Below, piece by piece: positions 34,529-42,785 of a DNA stretch of 45,619 nucleotides (positions are counted from its first letter, which is position 1; every line of letters begins with the position of its first letter). The position numbers and the translations under genes were made by a program. The stretch is from contig JAUZSQ010000087.1 in assembly GCA_030949325.1 (NCBI GenBank), positions 1 through 45,619 on the forward strand, read 5' to 3'. The DNA comes from Sulfurovum sp. Lineage in GTDB: Bacteria > Campylobacterota > Campylobacteria > Campylobacterales > Sulfurovaceae. The notes below the pieces were generated by a model. That model was not told the origin of the DNA. It worked only from the letters and a program-made list of their open reading frames with translations, and did no database searches.

Positions 34529-35665
34529 ATTATCACAGAACTCGAAATATTTACAACTCTCTGCTCTAAATACTCAGCATTACTCAAATCACCACACTGA
34601 GCCTCTCTAAACATCTCTAACTCATTCATAAGCTTCCAAATAGGTCTAGTCATAATTCCATTTTTATTTGTAAATTCCAAAAACTCATCTCTCTTTTTAA
34701 TATCTTTAACTATCACTGCTTGTAACCAATAATTTGATTTAGCATTTTTTGGCTCTTTTATAAAGTCTATATCATCATTAGAGACAAAAAAATCTGCATA
34801 TTTAAGTCCTAACTCTCTTTTTGATGCTAAAAATGTATCCAACTGTTCAAGTTGTGCGACTAATAACGAAGCATTGAGGTTTGGCATTCGGTAGTTATAG
34901 CCTATCTCATCATGCACATACTCAAAAGGATGTGCTACTTTTGCCGTGGTAGTGAGGTGCTTGGCTCTTTTTGCCAAAGCCTCATCATCGGTGACAATCA
35001 CTCCTCCACCACCACTTGTGATAATTTTATTTCCATTAAAACTAAATACACCTAGCTTTCCAAAAGTCCCTGTATGCTTATCTTTATAATAACTACCTAA
35101 ACTCTCTGCACTGTCTTCAATTAGTACAATATGCCATCTATCGCATATCTCTTTTATCTCATCAATACGACAAGGATGCCCAAAAGTATGCATTGGCATA
35201 CAGACTTTTATAGTTTTATTTGTTGTTTTGTTGATACAATGATTATATATCATCTCACAATTTGTCTCTAAAAATTCTCTTAAAGATTTTGGACTCAAGC
35301 CTATAGTATCTAAATCAACATCTACAAAAATAGGTTTTGCACCTATATAGCTTATAGCATTACAAGTGGCTATAAAAGTAAGTGGCTGAGTGATAACTTC
35401 ATCATCTTTTGTCACATCTGCAAGTATCAAAGAGATATGCAAAGCACTTGTACCATTTACTGTGGCTATAGCATACTTAGACCCAACAAATGATGCAAAC
35501 TGCTCCTCAAATAAATCTACATATTTACCCACACTAGATACAAAAGTAGAATCTATACAATCATTGAGGTATTTTTTTTTCATTTCCTATAAATCGTGGT
35601 TCATGGAGAGGGATAAACTCTTTTGTTTTATAAATATCTTGAATAAAATCAACTATCTTTTGCAT
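34525..35665 (-). pseudogene. legC: LegC-family PLP aminotransferase, frameshifted near the N-terminus
   Basis: The true start is ATG 35665, overlapping the legB stop by one base (TAATG). The first frame reads 'KEFIPLHEPRFIGNEKK' and is thrown off by one surplus base in a T9 run (35572-35580; eight expected). The rest reads 'YLNDCIDSTFVSSVGKYVDLFE', 'YAIATVNGTSALHISL', 'VIEDSAESLGSYY' as 'LIEDSAESLG', and the PLP-lysine loop 'FSFNGNKIITSGGGG'. Corrected length is 379 residues. It transfers an amino group to C4 of the 4-keto-6-deoxy-HexNAc nucleotide made by LegB. Confidence 0.85.
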
Positions 35666-36855
35666 TACATTTTTCCATCTAAATATTTACCAGTCTCTTT
35701 ATGTCCAAAATCAGGTATCATCTTAAAAAACTCTTTGACTATATCTTCTTTAGTCCATGACAAATTTGCTTTAAACGCTGTTATTTTTTCTTCAAAAGAG
35801 TCAAGCAACACTTCATCATAAGCAGCTTCATTTTTAATCACACCTAAGTTTTCAAATCTTTCCATATCTAGGGTTTCATTATCGGTAAAGAACTCTTCAA
35901 AGTCTTTCTCACCTGTAGTATCACTTGAAGTAAAGAGACAAGGGTATTTTCCTTCTTGTGGCAAAGTTTTGGCTAATGCTCTTGCCTCATCTTCATCTTT
36001 ACATAGATAAGGTTCATAACCCAAATCTTTTAGATACTTTACTGCTATATCAGCAAAAGAGATAAGGTGTAGATTTTCACTAAGTTTAGGGAAAAATATA
36101 TCACGATTGTCTCCAAAGATACAAGACATCAAACAGAGTTCACCAGACTCTTGTGGAGTAACAAAATATCTCTTTATATCATTTGGTGCTACTATAGGTT
36201 GATTTTTCTCTATGCGTTTATTAAAGCTATGAAGCAAACTTCCATCAGAAAAAGCTACATTTGCAAACCGTGCCATTGAGACTTTCATATTATTTGAATT
36301 TCTATGTACAAACATCTCCATTATTCTCTTACTTGCACCCATCATATTAACAGGATTGGCTGCTTTATCGGTACTTACACAAAAGTATTTCTTAGTGCCA
36401 TTTTGAATTGATTGTTTTATCGTCTTATCTGTATTAAATATATTGGTATCTATCATACGCATCAGTGTAAAAGGGTCTGATTCACTTCGTACATGCTTTA
36501 GGGCTGAAAGATTTAAAACATAATCATATTGACCATCATTTTTAATAAAAGCATCATACTCAATACTTCCAATATCTAGTGAAAAAGTAGCAAACTCTCC
36601 ATCTATATATCCGAAAGAGCTTCTTATATCACGAACAAGTTCCACCATATTGTTTTCAGATATATCTACAACATGAAGCTTTTTTGGATTTCGTTTAAAT
36701 ATCTCTTTAGTTACAGCTTGACCTATAGAACCAGCCCCACCTAAAATAAGAAATGATGAGTCTTCTATACTAGTTCTTAATTTTTCCGAGTTTTGTACTA
36801 TATCTTGGTCTAGTAATACTTTAGAACGTCCAATAAGTGTTAATGTAGATTGCAA
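35665..36855 (-). CDS. legB: Soluble nucleotide-GlcNAc 4,6-dehydratase (LegB family)
   Basis: This 396-residue SDR protein has 'LGGAGSIGQAVTKEIFKRNP' (NAD loop GGAGSIG at 39-45), 'VVDISENNMVELVRDIRSS', 'NLSALKHVRSE', and 'STDKAANPVNMMGASKR', giving S161, M171/M172 and K176: a Ser-Met-Lys type site as in PglF-like dehydratases. There are no membrane helices, unlike the PglF homologue at 16496. The start is TTG at 36855, with AGGA 9 nt upstream; no ATG is available in the open frame above it. It is the first gene of the operon and makes the 4-keto-6-deoxy intermediate for LegC. Confidence 0.85.
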   Translation of the reverse strand: MQSTLTLIGRSKVLLDQDIVQNSEKLRTSIEDSSFLILGGAGSIGQAVTKEIFKRNPKKLHVVDISENNMVELVRDIRSSFGYIDGEFATFSLDIGSIEYDAFIKNDGQYDYVLNLSALKHVRSESDPFTLMRMIDTNIFNTDKTIKQSIQNGTKKYFCVSTDKAANPVNMMGASKRIMEMFVHRNSNNMKVSMARFANVAFSDGSLLHSFNKRIEKNQPIVAPNDIKRYFVTPQESGELCLMSCIFGDNRDIFFPKLSENLHLISFADIAVKYLKDLGYEPYLCKDEDEARALAKTLPQEGKYPCLFTSSDTTGEKDFEEFFTDNETLDMERFENLGVIKNEAAYDEVLLDSFEEKITAFKANLSWTKEDIVKEFFKMIPDFGHKETGKYLDGKM

Positions 36856-36878
36856 TGTATATATTCCTATAAAAGTAA

Positions 36879-36885
36879 GGGGGGG
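36879..36885 (-). repeat. Poly-C7 tract in the legB leader
   Basis: A run of seven G on plus (C7 on the coding strand) lies 24 nt upstream of the TTG of legB. Campylobacterota use G/C homopolymers as phase-variable switches, usually of 8-11 bases. This one is short but sits where length change could affect expression of the whole operon. Confidence 0.4.
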
Positions 36886-36906
36886 ATAGTGATTAATCGC
36901 TAATTT

Positions 36907-36926
36907 TAGATAGATAGATAGATAGA
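36907..36926. repeat. Tetranucleotide repeat (TAGA)5
   Basis: Five perfect tandem TAGA units lie 52-71 nt upstream of legB. A partly complementary 'atctatctaa' at 36944-36953 could pair with the first repeat units (ttagatagat, 36906-36915) to form a weak hairpin. It lies between the small secreted gene and the operon head. Confidence 0.6.
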
Positions 36927-36966
36927 ATAAGTTAAGTAATCAAATCTATCTAAGGCTTGAAGTATA

Positions 36967-37305
36967 TTATTTAATAGTGTACATATATGCCATACTACAA
37001 TTAGTACTATTCGGAGTAATTGCTATATATACTTTTTGATTAGTTGTCTGTGCTGTTAAGAGTAAACTAAAAAATATATTTTTTGAGGGATTACTATCTT
37101 CTAAAGTAATAACACTACTTGCTCCTCCAAAACTAGTACAATTCAGATTTGCCTCTATTCCACTGGTTTCTATTAAAATATCATTTGTATCTAATGCATA
37201 AAGCCTATCTATAGTGACCTCATTACATCCTGTAGCATCACATGCTGCATATATATTTGTAGTAAGAAGTGTTCCAAGTAATACATTTCTAAGTAAACTT
37301 TTCAT
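36967..37305 (-). CDS. Small secreted/periplasmic protein of unknown function
   Basis: This 112-residue product has a clear signal peptide: MKSLLR, a hydrophobic core, and cleavage expected after 'NIYA'. The mature part is about 92 residues with four Cys ('ACDATGC', 'LNCTSF', 'TNCSMAY'), so two disulfides are possible. I recognise no family. AAGGA lies 7 nt before the ATG. It has the same orientation as the polysaccharide operon and ends 111 nt upstream of legB, so it may share its regulation or lie at the head of the same transcript. It could bind or sense surface material, but that is speculation. Confidence 0.55.
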   Translation of the reverse strand: MKSLLRNVLLGTLLTTNIYAACDATGCNEVTIDRLYALDTNDILIETSGIEANLNCTSFGGASSVITLEDSNPSKNIFFSLLLTAQTTNQKVYIAITPNSTNCSMAYMYTIK

Positions 37306-37520
37306 TATTAATCCTTTTTATTCTCAATGTGTCTAAGCAATTATATCAGATTTAATCTTTAAGTTTAGGTAAATATTTAAAATAATTTTTGTAACCCCCT
37401 AAATAACCCCACCAACCCAATATTAAGCAATCCCTCATATAGCTAAAATAAGCAAAAAACATCCATAAAAAAGCCATTTTATAAGCAAGTACATTAGCCA
37501 ACTTTAGCTATAATATCACT
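37306..37520. other. Intergenic spacer with probable IS66 left end
   Basis: No gene is visible. From about 37390 the sequence 'gtaaccccctaaataacccc' starts with GTAA, as IS66-family ends often do, and it is about 130 bp ahead of an IS66 transposase frame. I take it as the probable left terminus of the IS66 element. Confidence 0.4.
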
Positions 37521-38254
37521 ATGAAGACAGAGCTTATTGATGTAAAAAAACTACCAGAAACCAGTATAAATAAATCCCAAGAGAATAGCTCTCAAGAAAA
37601 GAAAATACAAACCCAACAAATTGAAATAAATTACCTAAAAGAAAAGATAGATTACCTCATACGTCAACAGTTTACCTCCAAAAGTGAAAAGCTAAACCCT
37701 AACCAACCAACTCTCTTTGACGACAATGAAGAGAGTGTCGAAGTAGTAGAAGATGAAGAGATTGAAATAACATTCAAACGAAAGAAAGGTGGAAGAACTT
37801 CACCACCTGCTGATATACCAAGAGTAAGAGTAGTGCACGATATAAGCGAAGATGAGAAGATATGTAGTTGTGGCGATACAATGCATAGAGTAAAAGAAGT
37901 CATATCAGAACAATACGATATAGTACCTGCAAAGTTTCAAGTCATACAAAACGTTAGATTCATATACGGCTGTAGATGTGGAGTAAAACCACTCACAACA
38001 GCATTAGCACCATTCATACTTCCAAAGACACAGGTAACTGCATCATTCTTAGCAACCATTGCCGTACAGAAGTTTGAAGATGCATTGCCACTAGTACAAT
38101 ACCTAGCCAATTTGTATTTTTACTAAAAATAGTATTTTCTTCTCTAACCCTATTTAGGGGTTTGAACTTTTCAAAATATGCTCATTTTGGCGAAGGTATT
38201 GCACTGTATAGACAAGCTAAAATATTTAAAAATAGATTTGGAGGGGTGCAAACT
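37521..38254 (+). pseudogene. IS66-family transposase, 5' part, interrupted by a 113-bp insert
   Basis: The first 196 residues show the IS66 TnpC layout: N-terminal coiled coil ('EINYLKEKIDYLIRQQFTSKSEKL'), the 'LFDDNEE' acid patch, the zinc-finger-like 'CSCGDTMHRVKEVISEQYDIVPAKFQVI' region with 'CRCGVKP', and 'KTQVTASFLATIAVQKFEDALPL'. The frame is broken at 38093 by the insert that ends at 38205, then resumes 'YRQAKIFKNRFG' until 38254, where an ISKra4-type end begins. The middle of a same-family transposase lies inverted at 41438-41604. The element is dead. Confidence 0.8.
38093..38205. mobile_element. 113-bp MITE-like palindromic insertion inside IS66
   Basis: The left end 'agtacaatacct-agccaa' and the reverse complement of the right end 'agtgcaataccttcgccaa' match over about 17 bases, and the interior is also roughly palindromic (including 'aaccctatttaggggtt'). 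There is no coding capacity. Removing exactly 38093-38205 restores the IS66 codons for L-P-L-Y-R-Q, so the boundaries are precise. The trinucleotide 'act' occurs before the insert and at its right end and could be the target duplication. The mobilising transposase is not identified. Confidence 0.6.
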
Positions 38255-38410
38255 TAAAAACACTAAAACCCAAATTAATACATTTTTAAGAAAAAACCCC
38301 TAAACTATCAATAAAAAGAGAAATATATGTCAATAAAAATTATATCAAATAACAAAAAAAGAGTCACATTAGAAGTCAATACCTTAGCCAAAAAGCAAAG
38401 CCAAAAATAA
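38255..38410 (+). mobile_element. 5' end of an ISKra4-like element with truncated transposase start
   Basis: The terminal sequence 'gggtgcaaacttaaaa' starts here and recurs at 41605, at the other end of the ISKra4-like gene on the opposite strand, as expected for terminal inverted repeats. An ATG at 38327 opens a 27-residue frame ('MSIKIISNNKKRVTLEV...') ending at 38410; it looks like a transposase N-terminus cut off by the next IS. The left flank is 'gatttggag', which also flanks the repeat at 41604 and so is a likely 9-bp target duplication. Confidence 0.55.
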
Positions 38411-38416
38411 AGATAG

Positions 38417-38472
38417 GTCATGAGATAACTGCTATAATCTTAAACCAAAAAAACATAAAGTTATCCCATGAC
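38417..38472 (+). promoter_or_regulatory. Hairpin sequestering the IS transposase start, enclosing its own -10
   Basis: GTCATGAGATAAC (38417-38429) and GTTATCCCATGAC (38460-38472) pair over 13 positions with one mismatch. The transposase ATG (38468) lies in the right arm, and a TATAAT (38433-38438) lies in the loop. Read-through transcripts would fold and hide the start, while transcripts begun from the internal promoter would lack the left arm. This is the logic known for IS10 and IS50. Confidence 0.55.
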
Positions 38473-39944
38473 AGAAATTATAACACTCTTAAGATGTATC
38501 GCACCTATAATTGCAAAAAACAAGCATAAACAACTAGAAATAATCATCCAAGCCTTGCTCTCAATGCGAGGAAGAATCACAATGTTAGGATTGAGCAGAT
38601 GGAGTGAAAAAGGAGGGAGTTATCGGACAATTACACGGTTCTTTCATTCAAAGATAAATTGGGAAGAAATCAATTGGATGTTTATCAAAACGCATTTAAC
38701 AAAGAAGGGTTCAATCTATCTTTTGGGTGGAGATGAAGTAGTAGTAAGCAAAAGTGGGAAGCATACTTATGGGGTAGATAGGTTTTTATTCTTCTATCCA
38801 AAATCAAGTGATAAAAAGTTTGGCATTTCTCAATCTTTCGTTGATAAGCGTAGAGACAAGAAAAGCCTATCCACTAAGTACACAACAGATAGTGCGAGAC
38901 AAAAAAGAAGGTTGTATCAAAAGATAAAAGTGTGAAGAAGAGTAAGAAAAAAAAGGATGCTAAAGTCGGAAGACCTAAAGGAAGTGGGAATCAAGATAAA
39001 AAAGATATTGAACTCTCACCCTATCTAAAATTTGTCAAAGAGTCCGTAAATAAGGCACTTAAACGGATTGACAAGCATATTGATATTGTCTATTTTGTCT
39101 TTGATGGAGCATTTGGAAATAATCCTGCTGTACAAATGGTGAGGCAATGTGGATTGCATATCATTTCTAAACTTCAAAAAAATTCTGCACTGGTATTTCC
39201 TTATAGTGGAGAGTATGCAGGAAGAGGAGCTCCTAGGAAATATGGAGATGCTATTGACTATGATAATCTTCCTGAACCCTATCTAAAATCAGATAGCATA
39301 GACGAAGATAAAAATATCCAAACAAGAATTTATCAAATGGAAATGTCCCATCGTAAATTTTCTGATACTCTCAATGTTGTGATTATCCAAAGAGAAATTT
39401 AAGCACAGGTAAAATCTCTCATGTGAATCTCTTTTCTACCGATGTAACATTGGATTATGAAAAGGTTATTGATTACTATTCACTTCGCTTTCAGATTGAA
39501 TTTGTCTTTAGAGATGCCAAGCAGTATTGGGGAATGGAGGATTCTATGAACATTAAGAAAATACCTATCCATAATTGGGCAAATCTCTCTACTTTTATGG
39601 TCAATTTCTCTCATGGATTACGCCAAAATTCTGATATGAATGAGATGAGTATTCTTGACCTTAAAGCCCACTACCACGGGCTTAAATACGTCAAAGAGGT
39701 ATTTAAATTGCTTCCCCATTTAGCTAACGAGTATTTAATTCAGAAGGTATCCATTAAGATTGCGAATTTAGGGGTGATTCACTCTCGTGAGAGGCGTGGC
39801 TTAGAGGGGGTTTTTTGGCTAAGGTATTGCAGTTTAGCTAACGAGTCTATGTTAATTCATGGACGAAGCTATAACACATTTAAAGAGTTTGCGAATTTTC
39901 AGGGTGCCTCAATAATTCTATCTCTGAGTGAGAGGGTAGCTTAG
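38468..39944 (+). pseudogene. IS4-family DDE transposase (two frameshifts)
   Basis: Three successive frames make one transposase of about 490 residues. Piece 1 (38468-38935) includes 'LLGGDEVVVSKSGKHTYG' with the first catalytic Asp. Piece 2 (38932-39402) includes 'VYFVFDGAFGNN' with the second Asp. Piece 3 (39423-39944) has 'YYSLRFQIEFVFRDAK', which satisfies the IS4 Y-(2)-R-(3)-E-(6)-K signature. The joins need one extra A near 38927-38929 ('QKIKSVKKSKKK') and one near 39397 ('RENLSTGKISHVNLFS'). A relic of its 3' end lies at 1-118. Possible imperfect ends are 'aaagataggtcatg' near 38411 and 'caggactatcttt' near 40003-40016. Confidence 0.75.
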
Positions 39945-39959
39945 AAATGAAGTAGTATT

Positions 39960-40037
39960 TAAAAATCAGGCTACAGGTATTAAGTCCTACACCTAGCCAT
40001 ATACAGGACTATCTTTGTAGCTTAAAAATACCTTTAT
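39960..40037 (-). pseudogene. Possible IS66 transposase remnant beyond the IS4 insertion
   Basis: Read on the minus strand this short stretch contains 'tatatggctaggtgtagga', which with a small indel would encode the Y-M-W-L-G-V-G block that follows the DET motif in IS66 transposases. It lies just outside the IS4 element whose other side carries the IS66 DET region. Weak evidence: heavily decayed and short. Confidence 0.25.
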
Positions 40038-41437
40038 GCATACCTTTCTACACAACTCAAAGTTCCATGCCCATCATATCCCCGATTTGCTCTTTAAAGG
40101 CAAAAAGAGCCTCAACATCGTAGATCTTTAAAACATTCATCATCTTCATAAAAACCCAAAGACCTGATAGTAAAGCAGGTGTTGTAAATTCTTTGTTCTT
40201 TTCAATAAGTCGTCCTGAGAGTTGCACTAAAAACTTTCTAACAGCAGGAGCATTTTTCTCTTCCGAACGCTCAATCTTCCAAACAAACAATGTAGCATAC
40301 GAGACCACGAGAAGTCTTCTAAACAGAGCCATTGGAGTTTCTTGTTGCCAACTTTCAAGATTAAATCCAGAAGATTTTAGAAGTTTGAAATAGCTTTCTA
40401 TTTTCCATCTATGATAATACCAAGTACCAATAGTTGTGGCTGTGACCTCTTTGGGAACATTGCTCAAAAGCATCCATTGGGCAACAATATTATTGTCTTC
40501 ATCAACCAATCTCTCCACCACAAACCTTGCCTTAATACTCTCTCCTGCTGTGAAGATAGTTTTTCGCTTACCGTCCTCGTCAAGTACTGATTTGGTGGCA
40601 TCTCTTCGTATATTCACTTCTATTTCATTGACAAATATCTTCACCTTTTGCATCTTTTTATCCACTTTATATTTAATGGTTTTAAGGTAGCTTCCTAGCG
40701 TTAATTCTTTTGCTAAATCTCCTTGTTTTACCTCTCTATCCTCGTCAGGCAGGTAAACTTTGTGATTTGATTTAGCTCGAATCAGATAGCACCAACCATT
40801 GGCTTCATACTCTCTCATTAAGGCTACACTATCTCCTTCTCGGTCAATAATATCAACCAACTCTTTTTCAAACTTATAATTTTCTCGTATGTATTTAGTT
40901 CTTTGAACCAACTCCTCTAAATGCGTTAAGTTTGTATCAATATTGCTATCATAAGTGGAGTATATCTTCTCACTTGTTGCCAAGTTTTGGGCTAAGGCAC
41001 CCAAAGGATTTCCTTTCTCATCCATTGCCAATGAACCTTGCAAATCATAGCCTATTTGTTTCGCATTCCCTTTCTTATTCTTAGTCACAAGTTCCTGTTT
41101 CTTTGTATGCTTTTTATAGTCCAAATGTGACCAATCATAGGCTACCAAGGTATAGTTACCTACTCTTTTGTTACTTTGCTCTACCACTTCTTCTATGATG
41201 GGGTCATTGAGTGAGGGAATTGTTACTTCTTCATTATTATAAAATCGCCATGACGCTTGAACTTGACTCCATCCATCAGTCTCTAATACTAGGTTCATTC
41301 CACTTTGGCTTCTATGTTTTGTATTCATCTCACCTCTTACTAACTTCTCATATCTTTTTTAGTCTTTTATTCATGTCTTTTCTTTTACTTGTATAATAGC
41401 ACTTTTTCTTTTGAGTTAGTTGTGTAGAAAGGTATGC
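40038..41437 (-). mobile_element. Intact IS4-family insertion sequence with 20-bp perfect inverted repeats
   Basis: The inverted repeats are 'gcatacctttctacacaact' (40038-40057) and its exact complement (41418-41437), giving a 1.4-kb element with a single full-length transposase. 'cttta' borders both ends, offset by one base on the left, and may be a short target duplication. The right flank is IS66 sequence. It is the only element here whose transposase needs no frame correction. Confidence 0.8.
40057..41328 (-). CDS. IS4-family transposase
   Basis: This 423-residue protein is full length. Catalytic landmarks: first Asp in 'LVAYDWSHLDYKKH', second Asp in 'VDIIDREGDSVALMREYE', and 'YYHRWKIESYFKLLK', an exact Y-(2)-R-(3)-E-(6)-K IS4 signature carrying the Glu. 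The ATG is preceded by AGAGGTGAG, and a TATTAT box lies within the left 60 bp of the element. The gene fills the element, and its stop lies at the inner edge of the left inverted repeat. It cuts and joins DNA for the surrounding 1.4-kb IS. Confidence 0.9.
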   Translation of the reverse strand: MNTKHRSQSGMNLVLETDGWSQVQASWRFYNNEEVTIPSLNDPIIEEVVEQSNKRVGNYTLVAYDWSHLDYKKHTKKQELVTKNKKGNAKQIGYDLQGSLAMDEKGNPLGALAQNLATSEKIYSTYDSNIDTNLTHLEELVQRTKYIRENYKFEKELVDIIDREGDSVALMREYEANGWCYLIRAKSNHKVYLPDEDREVKQGDLAKELTLGSYLKTIKYKVDKKMQKVKIFVNEIEVNIRRDATKSVLDEDGKRKTIFTAGESIKARFVVERLVDEDNNIVAQWMLLSNVPKEVTATTIGTWYYHRWKIESYFKLLKSSGFNLESWQQETPMALFRRLLVVSYATLFVWKIERSEEKNAPAVRKFLVQLSGRLIEKNKEFTTPALLSGLWVFMKMMNVLKIYDVEALFAFKEQIGDMMGMEL

Positions 41438-41604
41438 CTTTACTGTGCATTCACTACTTGTAGTGTCGTCTCATCAGCTTGTATATATTCATTTTCTAAA
41501 AGCCTCTCTTTTAGTCTTTCCGTAAACGGTTTTAATTTCTCAGAAGCCTTTATCATCCAATTAGATAGAGTTATATCATTAAATGGTACTCCAAATCTCC
41601 AAAT
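41438..41604 (-). pseudogene. IS66-family transposase, middle fragment (inverted relative to the 5' part)
   Basis: On the minus strand the frame reads 'RFGVPFNDITLSNWMIKASE', 'KLKPFTERLKERLLENEYI' and 'QADETTLQVVNAQ', the region around the first catalytic Asp (ADET) of IS66 TnpC. It starts where the 5' fragment at 38254 stops ('KNRFG'). It is cut by the IS4 element at 41437. The two parts are in opposite orientation, so an inversion or a second copy is required. Confidence 0.75.
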
Positions 41605-41630
41605 CGGGTGCAAACTTAAAACACTAAAGT
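41605..41630. repeat. ISKra4-like terminal repeat, second copy
   Basis: 'gggtgcaaacttaaaacactaaag' repeats the end at 38255-38279 (one A shorter in the A-run). The outside flank, read on the minus strand, is 'gatttggag', identical to the flank of the other copy. This marks the 3' end of the ISKra4-like element. Confidence 0.65.
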
Positions 41631-41653
41631 CAGTATTTTATCTCAATAAAACA

Positions 41654-42780
41654 CTACGCAACCATCTCAGTATGCCCCATCAAGTTATCCCAAGCTTGAT
41701 TCCATCTACCTTCCGTTAGACAAATAGCTCTGATAGGCAGAAATCTTTTTGCACCATATTCCCTCCAATTAGCACCTGATACACAAACCCTCTGCTTGAC
41801 TACTATTTTACAAGCACTCTCCGTAACACCTGAACCAATGGGTAAATTATTGTCTATGGAATTTTTATAGTCCATTCGCTTCAAATTATTTGTAAAATAG
41901 GAAATAGTTGCTTCAACTCCACCCTTGAGGCTAGATGATATTTTTTTCTTTTTTAACTCTACTATCTCTTCTAATAAATCGTTAGCACCATTTTGAATAT
42001 TTTTTAAAGTGTGACAAGCGTTATCAAACCACGCTCTTTGTTTTGTCTTACTTCGAGGATGAACACCTTTTGACGCTTTCGATAGATATTCTGTAGCATG
42101 ATAATAGTCTAAGGTATTGGAGGCTGTATATTTTTCAAGAAGTAACCAATTCTCTCTTGCTCCATCTGCAAGACCTATGATCTTTGCTTCTGGAAACTTA
42201 TTTTTGATAGCCAATGCTTCTTTCTCAAACTTAGCTTTAAAGGACTTCTTGCCGTACTCAGGGGCATTAGCGATATATATTGTATGCATTCTCTCTCCAT
42301 CAATATCATAAAAAGAGAAAGTGCCACACATTGCTTCTCGCCAACTTGTCTCACCCATTGGCATACAGGTTCCATCTAATCCCATTGCAATTGTTACTAC
42401 TTTTTTATCCATTTCAACGATCTCATACTCCCAATTCTCCTCTTGTTTGAGCAATAAATTACTAACTATTTGAGAGGTACTTCTTATAAATGAGCATGAT
42501 ATTTCTCTATTATGATTCTCTTTTAAGTCTTTTTGTACAGCTTGGGCAGGGCTATGAGCATACTTATTTGAGACCATTTTTGCAAATTTTGGTGTGGATG
42601 TTTTGATAATACGGGCTTTTTCCTCAATCGGACACACCTGTTTTCCTACTCCTAATGGAGCAAATACTTTTCTTTTTACTTCTATTTCTCCGTAGGGTGT
42701 TTGATATTTTTTTTTACCTCTTTAGCATAGAGTTTCTCTTCTTTTACTGCTATTACTGTCTCTTTTATTGTCCTAGTCAC
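41654..42780 (-). pseudogene. ISKra4-like transposase, split by IS200 and frameshifted
   Basis: The main frame (41654-42637, 327 residues) has 'VCPIEEKARII', 'VTIAMGLDGTCMPMGETSWREAMCG', 'IIGLADGARENWLLLEKY', 'DYYHATEYLSKAS' and 'LPIGSGVTESACKIVVKQRVCVSGANW', all typical of the ISKra4 group. Upstream, beyond an A9 run near 42707-42715 that shifts the frame, it reads 'KKKYQTPYGEIEVKRKVFAPLGVG'. The protein is then interrupted at about 42785 by the IS200 element, beyond which 43355-43415 encodes 'KVNELGQKITEEALKNLE', a plausible earlier part. Confidence 0.7.
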
Positions 42781-42785
42781 GCTAG

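Noticed and set aside
36907..36953. CRISPR-like or intrinsic terminator structure upstream of legB
   Set aside because: The TAGA repeats have no spacers, and the inverted match is AT-rich with a 28-nt loop and no U-tract; only a simple repeat can be supported.
38930..38940. Programmed frameshift between the first two pieces of the IS4-type transposase
   Set aside because: There is no slippery heptamer at the junction, and a second break downstream needs the same kind of one-A correction, so simple indels are more likely.
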